Position numbers and translations under genes: made by a program. A stretch of 64,000 nucleotides of DNA from PZPK01 sp965230795 (lineage in GTDB: Bacteria; Pseudomonadota; Gammaproteobacteria; Pseudomonadales; Oleiphilaceae), in NCBI GenBank assembly GCA_965230795.1, contig OZ246020.1, positions 2,728,001 through 2,792,000 of the forward strand, given 5' to 3'. The notes under the pieces are model-generated. The model had not been told where the DNA came from, made no database searches, and worked only from the letters and a program-made list of their open reading frames with translations. Of the stretch, positions 35,851 to 45,055 are shown piece by piece (within the stretch, counting starts at the first letter, position 1; the number at the start of each line of letters is the position of its first letter).

Positions 35851-36699
35851 CTATAGTTCAGGTGTTTCCAAGTATATTTTTGTGCGGGAATCATAGCCCA
35901 GGGTGGAAAAGTCCTGACCCCAATATTCGGATACGAGACTGTCGATAAGACCTCGCTTGCCTGCCTCTTCCAATGCCGCAGTGATGACTCGTGCGTACGC
36001 GCTGCCGGCAGCGGGCCCGAACTTGCTCAGATAAAAACGGAAATCGCGTTCGTATATCAACACCAGTTTGCGCTCAACGGCCAACTCGGGATGCAAGCGC
36101 GCTTCCACCAGAATCTCATTCAGTCCCCGGGGGAAGTAATCGAATTCACGGCCCAGTCTGAGCATGTCGTAAATCTGTTTCCAGTTGCCCGACTTTTCAC
36201 GATACGCCAGTTGATTCAGCTGCCAGACCTGTGCATCAAACCACCCTTGCCCCATGGCTGCTACAAACCCTGATTCCCTCAAAGTGGACAAATCATTGAT
36301 CTGATCGAAGAGTTTTTGTTCATCAGGTCGAATCAACAGGATACGCTTGCCAATGAGGCCGTTCGTTAAACCTACGGGAACTGCATGATATTCTTCGTTG
36401 CGTTGTTTTGACTCCACCAGCCAAAGTGCTGAAAGTCCTCCGTGCTGAAGCATCAGCACCGCCCGTTTCTGGGGAACAATAAGCTCTCGAATGATGACCT
36501 CATGCCCAGACGCTTCGAGCGCCTCTCGCATCAGGTCATGGAAAAACAAGTGCAGGCTGGGACTTTCGGCATAGATGGGCAGAACCAGATCTATCTTCTG
36601 AGCAGCTGCATGGAATGAAACAAAGCCTGCCATCACAAGTATTGCACCCGCGACTCGAAACCTGCTCCAGACTGCAACCAAAAAACTGCTTAGATACAT
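35851..36699 (-). CDS. Periplasmic solute-binding domain protein, tandem paralogue B
   Basis: A 282-residue paralogue of the gene downstream, with signal peptide (GAILVMAGFVSFHAAA). Shared blocks are VPQKRAVLMLQHG, VPVGLTNGLIGKRILLIRP, FDYFPRGLNEIL and RDFRFYLSKFGPA. The pair is separated by 82 bp and probably co-transcribed. The family resembles binding-protein folds used without ABC permeases, so sensing or scavenging are both possible. Confidence 0.83.
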   Translation of the reverse strand: MYLSSFLVAVWSRFRVAGAILVMAGFVSFHAAAQKIDLVLPIYAESPSLHLFFHDLMREALEASGHEVIIRELIVPQKRAVLMLQHGGLSALWLVESKQRNEEYHAVPVGLTNGLIGKRILLIRPDEQKLFDQINDLSTLRESGFVAAMGQGWFDAQVWQLNQLAYREKSGNWKQIYDMLRLGREFDYFPRGLNEILVEARLHPELAVERKLVLIYERDFRFYLSKFGPAAGSAYARVITAALEEAGKRGLIDSLVSEYWGQDFSTLGYDSRTKIYLETPEL

Positions 36700-36769
36700 A
36701 CGCCCGCCAACTATCAGGAGTTATTCAAGTATAGTCGTTGAAAGCGATAGCCACGCAGTAGCGGCGAAC

Positions 36770-36801
36770 AAAAAAGGCGCAGCCAGAGAACTGACTGCGC
36801 C
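36770..36801 (-). terminator. Rho-independent terminator of katG
   Basis: On the minus strand, ggcgcag pairs with ctgcgcc (36776-36782 and 36795-36801), extended by tcag/ctgg pairing, and is followed by a run of six T. It lies 28 bp after the katG stop. Confidence 0.85.
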
Positions 36802-36828
36802 TGCTTTGATTACTAAAATACCCGGTGA

Positions 36829-39009
36829 TTAGCGTAGATCGAAACGATCCGCATTCATCACCTTGGCCCACGCCTTCACAAAGTCTCCGACAAATTTCTC
36901 CTTGTTATCATCCTGAGCATACACCTCAGCGTAGGAACGAAGTATGGAGTTTGACCCGAACACCAGATCGACACGCGTTCCGGTCCACTTCAGATCGCCA
37001 CTGGCACGATCCCTCCCTTCATAGGTCTCGTCTTCAGTGGCACTGGGCTTCCATTCTGTCCCCATATCCAGAAGATTGACGAAGAAATCATTTGTCAGGG
37101 TTTCAGGACGCTTAGTAAATACACCATGTTTAGAGCCCCCGACGTTGGTACCGAGGACCCGCATCCCACCAACAAGGACTGTCATTTCCGGCGCCGTCAG
37201 GGTCAGTAGTTGCGCCCGATCCACCAGCATTTCTTCACCGGACACGGCATACTTCGCTTTTTGAAAATTGCGGAAACCATCGGCATAGGGTTCCAGCGGT
37301 TCAAAGGCGTCAACATCGGTTTGATCATCTGTCGCGTCTGTGCGACCGGGCGAAAAAGGCACGCTTACCGAGTGACCCGCATTTTTGGCCGCCTGTTCAA
37401 CACCGGCACAACCACCCAGCACAATCAGGTCTGCCAAAGAAATCCGCTTGTTTCCGGATTGAGCCGAATTGAAATCAGACTGTATGCCTTCCAGTACACC
37501 AAGTACTTTTGCCAACTGAGCAGGCTGATTCACCTCCCAGTCTTTTTGCGGCGCCAGACGAATTCTCGCACCATTGGCGCCACCACGTTTGTCAGAACCA
37601 CGGAAGGTGGAAGCTGACGCCCAGGCGGTTGATACCAACTCCCCGACCGACAGGCCTGATGCCTGAATTTTTGCTTTCAGATCGTCGACATCACTGTCAT
37701 TGACCAGATCGTGGTCAACTGCAGGTACCGGATCCTGCCAGATCAATTCCTCATCCGGTACCAGAGAACCAAGGTAACGACTCACTGGCCCCATATCCCG
37801 ATGGGTCAATTTATACCAGGCACGCGCAAAGGCATCTGCAAATTCATCCGGATTCTTGTGAAAATGCTCCGAAATCTTGCGGTAATCGGGATCTTCCCTC
37901 ATGGCCATATCTGCAGTCGTCATCATGATACCCACGCGTTTCGACGCGTCTTCGGCATCTGGAGCATGGTCACCTTCGCTCAGGCCTTTGGGCACCCACT
38001 GGTTCGCACCGGCCGGGCTTTTCGTTAGTTCCCATTCGTAGCCCAGCAGTACATCAAAGTAGCCCATATCCCATTGAGTTGGATTTGGCGTCCAGGCGCC
38101 TTCGATACCGCTGGTGATGGTGTCGCTGCCTTTACCACTACCGTAAGTACTCTTCCAGCCAAAGCCCATTTCCTCAATCGGTGCACCTTCGGGTTCGGGC
38201 CCCACGTGCGCCGCATCACCTGCGCCATGGGCTTTGCCGAAGGTGTGTCCGCCAGCAGTGAGAGCAACGGTCTCATAGTCGTTCATCGCCATGCGGGCAA
38301 AGGTTTCCCGGATATCCTTTGCCGACGCCAGTGGGTCCGGATTGGCATTGGGACCTTCAGGATTCACATAGATCAAGCCCATCTGTACCGCTGCCAGGGG
38401 ATTTTCCAGATCGCGTTCACCCGAGTAGCGGTTGTCGCCAAGCCAGGTATCTTCTGCCCCCCAGTAAATATCCTCTTCGGGTTCCCAGACATCTTCTCTG
38501 CCGCCCCCGAATCCGAAGGTTTTTCCACCCATGGATTCGATAGCGCAGTTTCCGGCGAGAATCATCAGATCGGCCCAGGACAGTTTTCGTCCGTATTTTT
38601 TCTTGATCGGCCAAAGCAGACGCCTCGCCTTATCAAGATTACCATTGTCCGGCCAACTGTTGAGCGGAGCAAAACGCTGGGTACCAGATCCGGCTCCACC
38701 ACGTCCATCACCAATACGATAGGTCCCTGCACTGTGCCAGGCCATTCGGATAAAAAGTGGGCCATAATGACCATAATCAGCGGGCCACCAGTCCTGAGAA
38801 TCAGTCATTAAGGCATACAAGTCCTGTCGCACAGCTTCCAGGTCCAGCTTTTTAAATTCTTTGGCGTAATCGAAGTCATCCCCCATAGGATCACTTTTGG
38901 AATCATGTTGATGCAGTATCTTGAGGTTGAGCTGGTTCGGCCACCAGTCTTCATTCGTGGTGCCGCTTCCTGCGGTGTGATGAAAGGGACATTTGCTTTC
39001 ATTGCTCAT
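36829..39009 (-). CDS. katG: Catalase-peroxidase
   Basis: Haem enzyme removing hydrogen peroxide, 726 residues, the usual length. The distal site is in FIRMAWHSAGTYRIGDGRGG (Arg, Trp, His), the Tyr of the Trp-Tyr-Met crosslink in GLIYVNPEGPN, and the proximal His in ALTAGGHTFGKAHGAG. The duplicated C-terminal peroxidase-like domain is present. The N-terminus MSNESKCPFHHTAGSGTTN is family-typical. It is alone in its unit, with a terminator downstream. A small AT-rich region upstream should hold the promoter; an OxyR site is likely but not readable by eye. Confidence 0.97.
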   Translation of the reverse strand: MSNESKCPFHHTAGSGTTNEDWWPNQLNLKILHQHDSKSDPMGDDFDYAKEFKKLDLEAVRQDLYALMTDSQDWWPADYGHYGPLFIRMAWHSAGTYRIGDGRGGAGSGTQRFAPLNSWPDNGNLDKARRLLWPIKKKYGRKLSWADLMILAGNCAIESMGGKTFGFGGGREDVWEPEEDIYWGAEDTWLGDNRYSGERDLENPLAAVQMGLIYVNPEGPNANPDPLASAKDIRETFARMAMNDYETVALTAGGHTFGKAHGAGDAAHVGPEPEGAPIEEMGFGWKSTYGSGKGSDTITSGIEGAWTPNPTQWDMGYFDVLLGYEWELTKSPAGANQWVPKGLSEGDHAPDAEDASKRVGIMMTTADMAMREDPDYRKISEHFHKNPDEFADAFARAWYKLTHRDMGPVSRYLGSLVPDEELIWQDPVPAVDHDLVNDSDVDDLKAKIQASGLSVGELVSTAWASASTFRGSDKRGGANGARIRLAPQKDWEVNQPAQLAKVLGVLEGIQSDFNSAQSGNKRISLADLIVLGGCAGVEQAAKNAGHSVSVPFSPGRTDATDDQTDVDAFEPLEPYADGFRNFQKAKYAVSGEEMLVDRAQLLTLTAPEMTVLVGGMRVLGTNVGGSKHGVFTKRPETLTNDFFVNLLDMGTEWKPSATEDETYEGRDRASGDLKWTGTRVDLVFGSNSILRSYAEVYAQDDNKEKFVGDFVKAWAKVMNADRFDLR

Positions 39010-39257
39010 AACTTGTTCTCCTGACCTGGTTTAATAGGTACTGCTTTGATTAGTACAGTTATAGTCCCCTCCCCAGCGTTTGGAAAATCGATAAATATGA
39101 ACGTGTTCTTCCATTTTTTAGTAGTACAGCCAATCTGAGTTTAGCGCAGCGTGCTGCCAGTAAAAATCAGTGTTCCAGGATCCTCTCTGGCGGTCACAAC
39201 CATGCTTAGGTTAAATAGGCGCGACGGAATGCTGTGTACATCAAGGAGGTTTACCAA

Positions 39258-39917
39258 ATGAGTTTTACCGAGAACAAGTATCAGGTCGTTCGCAATGCCG
39301 TGAGCGCCGAGCTGATCGATTTCTGCTTCAACTATTTCATGATCAAGCGCCAGGCGGTCGCCTACCTCTACCGTAACCGGATTCTCAACGAATCCCCGCT
39401 GCTGGGAGCATGGCAACAGGACGTACAGGTTCCGGGAGTTTACAGTCACTATGGCGATATGGTGATGGAGACCCTGCTGGTCAAAGTGCTGCCGCTGTTA
39501 AATCATCATTCCGGACTGGATCTGATCCCCACCTATTCCTATGCCCGGGTCTATGAAAATGGAAACGAACTGGCACGTCACAAGGACAGACCCAGCTGCG
39601 AGATTTCCGCGACACTCAATCTTGGTGGCGACCCGTGGCCGATCTTTATTGATCCGACGGGCAGCGACAACGTCATCGATATCAAACAGAACAAAATCAA
39701 ACCCGACGCACCGGAGGGTGTTCAGGTAGATCTCCAACCGGGAGACCTCTTGCTTTACTCAGGATGCGAACTGGAACACTGGCGGGAACCCTTCGACGGC
39801 AAAATCTGTGCACAGGTTTTTCTGCATTACAATCATCGCAACGGCCCCTATGGCAAAAGCCATCTTTACGATAAGCGCCCCATGCTGGGATTGCCACAAG
39901 GGATAGTAGCCAGTTAG
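39258..39917 (+). CDS. 2-oxoglutarate/Fe(II)-dependent oxygenase
   Basis: A 219-residue protein with a probable facial triad: the HxD of ELARHKDRPSCE (about residues 110-121) and the distal His in CELEHWREPFDGK, followed by ICAQVFLHYN. The RPSCEISATLNLGGDPWPI stretch is typical of phage and bacterial prolyl-hydroxylase-like oxygenases. The start at 39258 has a strong aaggagg ribosome site; the frame also extends upstream to 39234 without a better site. Substrate unknown. It stands alone between katG and a binding-protein gene. Confidence 0.8.
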   Translation: MSFTENKYQVVRNAVSAELIDFCFNYFMIKRQAVAYLYRNRILNESPLLGAWQQDVQVPGVYSHYGDMVMETLLVKVLPLLNHHSGLDLIPTYSYARVYENGNELARHKDRPSCEISATLNLGGDPWPIFIDPTGSDNVIDIKQNKIKPDAPEGVQVDLQPGDLLLYSGCELEHWREPFDGKICAQVFLHYNHRNGPYGKSHLYDKRPMLGLPQGIVAS

Positions 39918-39934
39918 CCTGACGGCCTTTTTAA

Positions 39935-39962
39935 CCATTGTCATTAGTCTCCATGACAATGG
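39935..39962. other. Inverted repeat downstream of the oxygenase gene
   Basis: ccattgtcat (39935-39944) and atgacaatgg (39953-39962) form a perfect 10-bp stem with an 8-nt loop. No T-run follows on either strand, so a classical terminator is unlikely; it may stabilise the transcript end or be a protein site. Confidence 0.5.
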
Positions 39963-40011
39963 AGGAAAGATAGGTCTTTGCTTGAGATCACTTCAAAAAC
40001 GCCGGGGTAGT

Positions 40012-40791
40012 TCAGCTACCCGCACCGGAAAGATAACGGTTTACAATGCGGTCACGCGTGCCGTCGCGGATAATATCTCCGATGGCTTCATTTATTTTTG
40101 GCAGCAGGTCTTCCCGCTTGCGGTGAACACGAACATGCAAACTGGCAATATCGTGGTAACTGCCCAGTTCAACTTTTGGGCCATTTTCAAACAACCAGAG
40201 TTTGGCGACATCGTCGTTGACAATTGCCACATCTGCGCGCCCCAGGGCGATAAACTCGAGCAACTCCGACTCAATGGCAATATCGACGCGTTCACCAAAC
40301 CATTCCGAGCCTCGATAGCCATATCCTCGAATGACGGCTACGCGTTTATCCGATAGCGTAGATAGGTTATCGATTTCAAATCGTTTGCCGACCGGAAACA
40401 CAAAGACATCCCGCGTGTTGTAGAAGGCGACGGAGAACATTTGAACTTGCTGTTCTTTCGGCCGCGTTCGCCATACCGGATTATCACAGCAACTCAGAAC
40501 GCTCTCCCCTTCTTCGAACATGATGCGTGCTCGACGTTTTGGTACGGATACAAATCTTGGGGCAATACCGGCGCGGGTAAGGATTTCACGAAACAAATCA
40601 ACGTAAATTCCGGATATGGCTCCGTCATCCAATAGCACCAGTGGCGGTTGATGCCGATCATAAACAGGTATCACGAGCTCTTCTGCATGGACCCAATTAA
40701 GATGTGCAAACGCCGCCAGCAAAACCAACAGGTTTCGTGCTTTTAATCGCACGAATAGGCGCGTAATGTGATGAAGGCAGGTTGCAGCCAT
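40012..40791 (-). CDS. Periplasmic solute-binding domain protein, orphan
   Basis: A 259-residue exported family-3 binding protein: signal peptide (NLLVLLAAFAHLNWVHA), then LVIPVYDRHQPPLVLLDDGA, GIYVDLFREILTRAGI and RRARIMFEEGESVLSCC. The tail LPKINEAIGDIIRDGTRDRIVNRYL is typical of the fold. There is no permease or ATPase neighbour. Ligand unknown; the sequence is only distantly related to the 34.9-36.7 kb pair. Confidence 0.82.
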   Translation of the reverse strand: MAATCLHHITRLFVRLKARNLLVLLAAFAHLNWVHAEELVIPVYDRHQPPLVLLDDGAISGIYVDLFREILTRAGIAPRFVSVPKRRARIMFEEGESVLSCCDNPVWRTRPKEQQVQMFSVAFYNTRDVFVFPVGKRFEIDNLSTLSDKRVAVIRGYGYRGSEWFGERVDIAIESELLEFIALGRADVAIVNDDVAKLWLFENGPKVELGSYHDIASLHVRVHRKREDLLPKINEAIGDIIRDGTRDRIVNRYLSGAGS

Positions 40792-40910
40792 AGGGGCCTC
40801 CCGGCGCTACCGCAAAGTCGGTGATCGTTTTTAACACCGAGACCAACAGCCTAGTTAGTGATCAGGCTTTAATCAAATCTCTCCTAACTGCCCAGGACAC
40901 TGCAACAACC

Positions 40911-42284
40911 TTACTTCTCGCTCGTGGTGGACAGTAATTCCTTGAAGCTGTCCCTGATACGTCTATCCAGCGACTCAATATCAGGCTCGCTGCCCGGCGC
41001 ACAGGTAATGCCTATGCAGAGCTTGCCGTTGTAGCTGATCACGGTGATGTTCAAGCCCATACCGTCCGTGACGATGGACACCGGATAGAGTCGCTCAAGC
41101 TTTGCCCCTTCCATGTACATGGGTCCTGTGGGACCGGGCACATTCGACACGATGGTATTGAAGACCGGCGGGAATGCCTGAGAGGAATGCGTCAGGGTAA
41201 CCACAAGAAACGGCACCATGGCAATGATCGCCAAATCTTCATTGGATTCAGGAGACATATGGGAGAGCTTGTCCTTGGCTTTTCGCGTGGTTCGAATGAT
41301 TTTGTTTAAGCGTTTGACTGGATCTTTCTGATCGGTACCGAAAGGACAGATGATAAAGCTGAGCTGGTTGCCGGCATCATTCCCCGCCGATTTCACCGAT
41401 ACCGGAATACCGGCTTCCAGAGAAGTTTTTGGTAACATCCCCAGATCATCCAGATAGGAACGCAAGGCGCCGCCAAAGACAGCAATCAACACGTCATTGA
41501 CTGTGCCGCCGTAATGTTTGCTGATCGTTTTGAGTTTCTTGAGGGGTAATTCACAGGTAACGAAGCGCCGACGGGAAGACAGCTCCTTGTTCAATATTGT
41601 GCGCGGCGCCGAAAACGGTAGCTGCGGCACATCTCTTTTACCAAGCAGGTTATCGAGCCCCAGATTCGCCAGCAATCCATAGGCTTCCGGCAGCGCCTTG
41701 GCCTGCTTTAGCATCACATCAACCGAATGTCTCACGGCATCACCCAGGCTCTTTTTGCTGTGATGTTTGGCTGGTTCTGGCGGATTGATGCGCTCCAGTA
41801 GCCGTCCCTTGGGATCCGGCGTAAACATCTCCCGCATTAACTTGATGCCACCCACTCCATCAACCAGCGCATGATGAACCTTAAAGTAAATCGCAAAACG
41901 CTGTTTGGGTAAGCCTTCAATAATGTGCACCTGCCAAAGGGGGCGGGTACGATCCAGCAGGTTTTCGTGTGCCCGCCCAACCAGTTCCAGCAGGTCTGCT
42001 TCTTTCCCCGAGTCTGGCAAACGGTAATGCAAAACGTGGTCTTTGGGGTCGTAGTCGTCGGTCTCTATCCATTTCGGATTTCGCAGGGAAGCCGGATTTT
42101 CCAGACGATATCCAAACACCGGCCACACCTCTGGCAACTGATAAAACTGCTCCGCCAGATGTCGCAGATACCTGGACGAAGCGTTTTCCGGAGGACTCAG
42201 AATCATCAGCGAAGCGACGTGGAAGGGGCAGGTATCCGATTCAGCACGCAAAAAGAACGCATCCTGAAAACTCAGCTTTTTCAT
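40911..42284 (-). CDS. Wax ester synthase/acyl-CoA:diacylglycerol acyltransferase
   Basis: WS/DGAT bifunctional acyltransferase making wax esters and triacylglycerols from acyl-CoA. At 457 residues it has the family length. The catalytic VHHALVDGVGG (HHxxxDG, residues 137-143) is intact, and the PLWQVHIIEGL motif precedes it. The later GTVNDVLIAVFGGALR (NDVVLA type), LGAGIPV-like SLEAGIPVSVK, and NTIVSNVPGPTGPMYMEGA motifs are all present. This allows storage of alkane-derived carbon as neutral lipid. Alkane degraders often carry several copies; only one is visible here. Confidence 0.95.
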   Translation of the reverse strand: MKKLSFQDAFFLRAESDTCPFHVASLMILSPPENASSRYLRHLAEQFYQLPEVWPVFGYRLENPASLRNPKWIETDDYDPKDHVLHYRLPDSGKEADLLELVGRAHENLLDRTRPLWQVHIIEGLPKQRFAIYFKVHHALVDGVGGIKLMREMFTPDPKGRLLERINPPEPAKHHSKKSLGDAVRHSVDVMLKQAKALPEAYGLLANLGLDNLLGKRDVPQLPFSAPRTILNKELSSRRRFVTCELPLKKLKTISKHYGGTVNDVLIAVFGGALRSYLDDLGMLPKTSLEAGIPVSVKSAGNDAGNQLSFIICPFGTDQKDPVKRLNKIIRTTRKAKDKLSHMSPESNEDLAIIAMVPFLVVTLTHSSQAFPPVFNTIVSNVPGPTGPMYMEGAKLERLYPVSIVTDGMGLNITVISYNGKLCIGITCAPGSEPDIESLDRRIRDSFKELLSTTSEK

Positions 42285-42593
42285 AGTGTCACCTATCGGG
42301 AGGGTTATTATTTTTTTGCGCCTGGGTAAACCGGATACTACTTAATCTCATACTGGTCGAAACATTACCACCAGACGGTAATTGGAAAATTGATACGCGT
42401 CATTTTCTAATGAGGAAGCGGGATGACTTGAACATTCTTCAGTTTTGAATTGAAGAAAGGGTTAAAAACCGGAACGGGAGCGTTGGCCGAATTTATACTA
42501 TCGGGCAGAAAAGGTGCTCACGCATTTCCGGGGTCTGGATAACGCTTTGTCTGCTAACCAGACCCGGAGTTATGAGGATTTTTTAGAGGCGCC
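42285..42593. other. Upstream region of WS/DGAT with an inverted repeat
   Basis: About 310 bp. It holds the WS/DGAT promoter side and an inverted repeat gggtctgg (42531-42538) / ccagaccc (42558-42565) separated by 19 nt, without a T-run. A weaker cttca/tgaag repeat lies near 42440-42460. No gene is visible. Confidence 0.35.
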
Positions 42594-42770
42594 TTAATGT
42601 GAAGCGAGAAAGTCGCTCGCGGCATCCTTGTAAGCCGGGGATTCACGTAGTTCGGCTGCTTTGTTCCAAATTTTTTCAGCAAGCGCCTTATTGCTGCTGA
42701 CATACATGATCGAGAACACGACATGAGTGATAAACCTGGGGATGCCTAATTGCGCTGTTTGGTCAGTCCT
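42594..42770 (-). pseudogene. Truncated C-terminal coding remnant, possibly of a binding protein
   Basis: The minus-strand frame ending at the TAA at 42594 reads LGIPRFITHVVFSIMYVSSN, then KALAEKIWNKAAELRESPAY and KDAASDFLASH. This looks like natural protein, with a strand-helix-helix pattern resembling the end of a periplasmic binding domain. There is no start codon with a ribosome site, and an in-frame stop lies just upstream (near 42800). A short internal ATG start giving a 45-residue peptide is possible but unlikely. I read it as a decayed gene end; the family is a guess. Confidence 0.4.
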
Positions 42771-42807
42771 TATTCGTAAATCACGCGAAAGCCATTACAC
42801 TGAATTT

Positions 42808-43074
42808 ATGCGCTATCTTCCTGGCACCCTAATTCCGCTACTGTTGCAAATACTGTTCGTCTGGCTGGTGATCGAGGCCAATACCGGCAATGGCTCATGG
42901 CTGGGTCTTGGGGTGTTTCTCATTGGTATGTTCGCCATCCCTGCAACGCTTATCGTCAACGCTCTCTATATCCGGGCACGCCCACTCGTTCATCCTGTTT
43001 TCCTGTTGATTCACTGCCTGGCCTTCGCTTTCATTTTGCCCATTGTCTTGGCGATTCTGTTTGTTATTGGCTAA
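42808..43074 (+). CDS. Small three-helix membrane protein, unknown
   Basis: An 88-residue hydrophobic protein with three predicted transmembrane helices (LIPLLLQILFVWLVIEA, WLGLGVFLIGMFAIPATLIV, VFLLIHCLAFAFILPIVLAI). The ATG at 42808 starts MRYLPGTLIPLL; an earlier in-frame ATG at 42727 would overlap the decayed frame on the other strand. I do not recognise a family. Confidence 0.6.
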   Translation: MRYLPGTLIPLLLQILFVWLVIEANTGNGSWLGLGVFLIGMFAIPATLIVNALYIRARPLVHPVFLLIHCLAFAFILPIVLAILFVIG

Positions 43075-43141
43075 GAGCATCACAAAAGAATGTGTGCTTT
43101 AGAAAAACAGCCTGGTCTAAGTTAAGAAAGACAGAATGCCA

Positions 43142-43936
43142 TTAGTGGTAACGGGCATAAATGGCGTCCATCGTGCCATCCATTTGCATCGCTTTAAGAG
43201 TGTCGTCAAAAGCTGGCAGTACCGAAGCGTACGGCGATTGCTTGCCTATACAAAGATTGAAGGTCACCGTGCTCAATGCGTTGGGAACTTCGATCACCCG
43301 ATCATCGAGTCCCAGGCGACGCAGGGAATAGTGTGTCACCAGTGAATTCTGTACGAAGACATCGCGGCGCCCCCGCGCCAGCATTTCCAGTGCAGTATCA
43401 AAACCCGGAACCCAGTGCACATCCAGACCCTTTAGATTCTGTTTGGCCCAACCGCTACCAAGGTAGTCGACCAATTTGAAGCCATTCAGGTCCTCAATGG
43501 TTTTGACCTTATTCAGAGCGGCAAGATCCGGAAAGCCCTTCCAGGTAAACATGGTGATATTGACGACGACAACCGGCTCCCGGCTGATATCGGTATATTC
43601 GCGACGTTCAGGAGTCGGTACCGTAGTAAATCCGTCGGCAAGACCGTCCGCCACCAGCTGCTGTGCTCGGGCCCATGGAAATTCAGTGTGCTGCAGGGTA
43701 ATGCCCATTCTTGCGTGCAGAGCTTCGTTGAGAATATCGACCATGATCCCCCGCATTTCCCCATCTTGCTCCCAGGAAAGTGGTGGATAACGCAGATAGT
43801 TGAGTTTCATGGGTTCATCGGCATGCACGGGCATCGACATTGCGAAGACACCCAGCCAAAACAGACAAACGACTCTGGAAAAAAACGTACTGAAAAACAA
43901 AAACAGATCTCCTGACAACCCCGCTGGACAATTCAC
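43142..43936 (-). CDS. Periplasmic solute-binding domain protein, orphan
   Basis: A 264-residue exported family-3 binding protein with GTG start. Signal peptide FSRVVCLFWLGVFAMSMPVHA, then LNYLRYPPLSWEQDGEMRGI and MVDILNEALHARMGITL. The ADGLADGFTTVPTPERREY segment and C-terminal SVLPAFDDTLKAMQMDGTMDAIYARY fit amino-acid-type binding proteins (PBPb fold). No transporter genes flank it. Confidence 0.85.
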   Translation of the reverse strand: MNCPAGLSGDLFLFFSTFFSRVVCLFWLGVFAMSMPVHADEPMKLNYLRYPPLSWEQDGEMRGIMVDILNEALHARMGITLQHTEFPWARAQQLVADGLADGFTTVPTPERREYTDISREPVVVVNITMFTWKGFPDLAALNKVKTIEDLNGFKLVDYLGSGWAKQNLKGLDVHWVPGFDTALEMLARGRRDVFVQNSLVTHYSLRRLGLDDRVIEVPNALSTVTFNLCIGKQSPYASVLPAFDDTLKAMQMDGTMDAIYARYH

Positions 43937-44097
43937 ACCTTTACGTCGTATCGCTGAAGCTCAGCGCATGGACATCATTAGCAAATCCATCGGTTGATAT
44001 CAGGAGTATAGTTGAGATCAGTGCAATCGCATCGCTCGGGAAAGGCAGCACTAGCGCGCCATCTTACGGCGACCTATATCCGAGTCCTAAGACTTTA

Positions 44098-45033
44098 TCA
44101 GTGTTCAGCGGCGCGTCGGCAATTCGCGCTGATCAGGGAGGCGAATTCAGGTATCAGAACTTCTGGCAAATCGTGTCCGAGGCCCTTGATGATTTCAAGA
44201 TCCGCATGCCCGATCGCCCGGGCCACGGCCTTACCGCAGCGTGGTTTTAGCAATGGGTCGTCTCGCCCGTGCAGCACCAGACTCGGCGCGATAATATCGG
44301 CACCGGCTGCCTCAAGAGATCCGGTTGCCAGAATAGCCTGGAGCTGTCGCAAGGTGCCTCCGGGGCTGTAACTGCGGCGATAACCCTGACGTACACGCTG
44401 TTCGATGTCTTCCCCTTTGGCCGGATAATGGGGGCTTTGAATGGCACTCCAGAAATTAATCCAGCGCGCCACAGCCGCGTCTTCATCATGACCTGCCGGC
44501 CCTGCCCAGCCGAGCTTGAGCATCAGACCAAGATCTGGAGGCGGCAGATTCGGGGCGTTGGTCGACGACATCAATATGCTCAGCGAACGCACCCGATTGG
44601 GATGTCGCGCCGCCAGCAACTGGGCAATCATGCCGCCCATGGAGATGCCAACGACGTGGGCTGAATCCACGCCCAACTGATCGATCAGGTGCGCCGTGTC
44701 CGCCGCCATGTCGACCAGCGTATAGTTGCTGCGAAAACGCAAACCGACCTTGTGCTTCAGATAGGCCAGTCGGGTGTCCACCCTGACCCTTGATGGAATC
44801 TTTTCCGACAGGCCCACATCCCGGTTATCAAAGCAGATAACCCGATAGCCCTCTTCGGCAAGACGATTCAACAGGGATTCCGGCCAGAAAGTCATTTGGC
44901 AGCCCAGGCCCATCACCAGTAGAACGACCTCCCCATCTGGATCGCCCCGTTCTTCAACACAGAATTGAAGACCGTTGGCGTCCACAAAGTGAACCAGAGT
45001 CTGCTCTGTCAGAGCATGGTTTTCAGCAGCCAT
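44098..45033 (-). CDS. Alpha/beta hydrolase
   Basis: A 311-residue alpha/beta-hydrolase-fold protein with a complete triad: nucleophile elbow GISMGG (about residue 126-131), acid in LHGRDDPLL and His in IKGLGHDLP. The oxyanion region is LLVMGLGCQMTFWPE. It resembles cytosolic esterase/haloperoxidase-type hydrolases; substrate unknown. It lies 22 bp downstream of the desaturase gene and is probably co-transcribed, pointing to lipid or ester substrates. Confidence 0.88.
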   Translation of the reverse strand: MAAENHALTEQTLVHFVDANGLQFCVEERGDPDGEVVLLVMGLGCQMTFWPESLLNRLAEEGYRVICFDNRDVGLSEKIPSRVRVDTRLAYLKHKVGLRFRSNYTLVDMAADTAHLIDQLGVDSAHVVGISMGGMIAQLLAARHPNRVRSLSILMSSTNAPNLPPPDLGLMLKLGWAGPAGHDEDAAVARWINFWSAIQSPHYPAKGEDIEQRVRQGYRRSYSPGGTLRQLQAILATGSLEAAGADIIAPSLVLHGRDDPLLKPRCGKAVARAIGHADLEIIKGLGHDLPEVLIPEFASLISANCRRAAEH

Positions 45034-45055
45034 GGGTATCTCTCCAGTCGATCAT

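Noticed and set aside
38074..38811. 245-codon plus-strand frame over katG.
   Set aside because: Antisense to a complete katG; no support.
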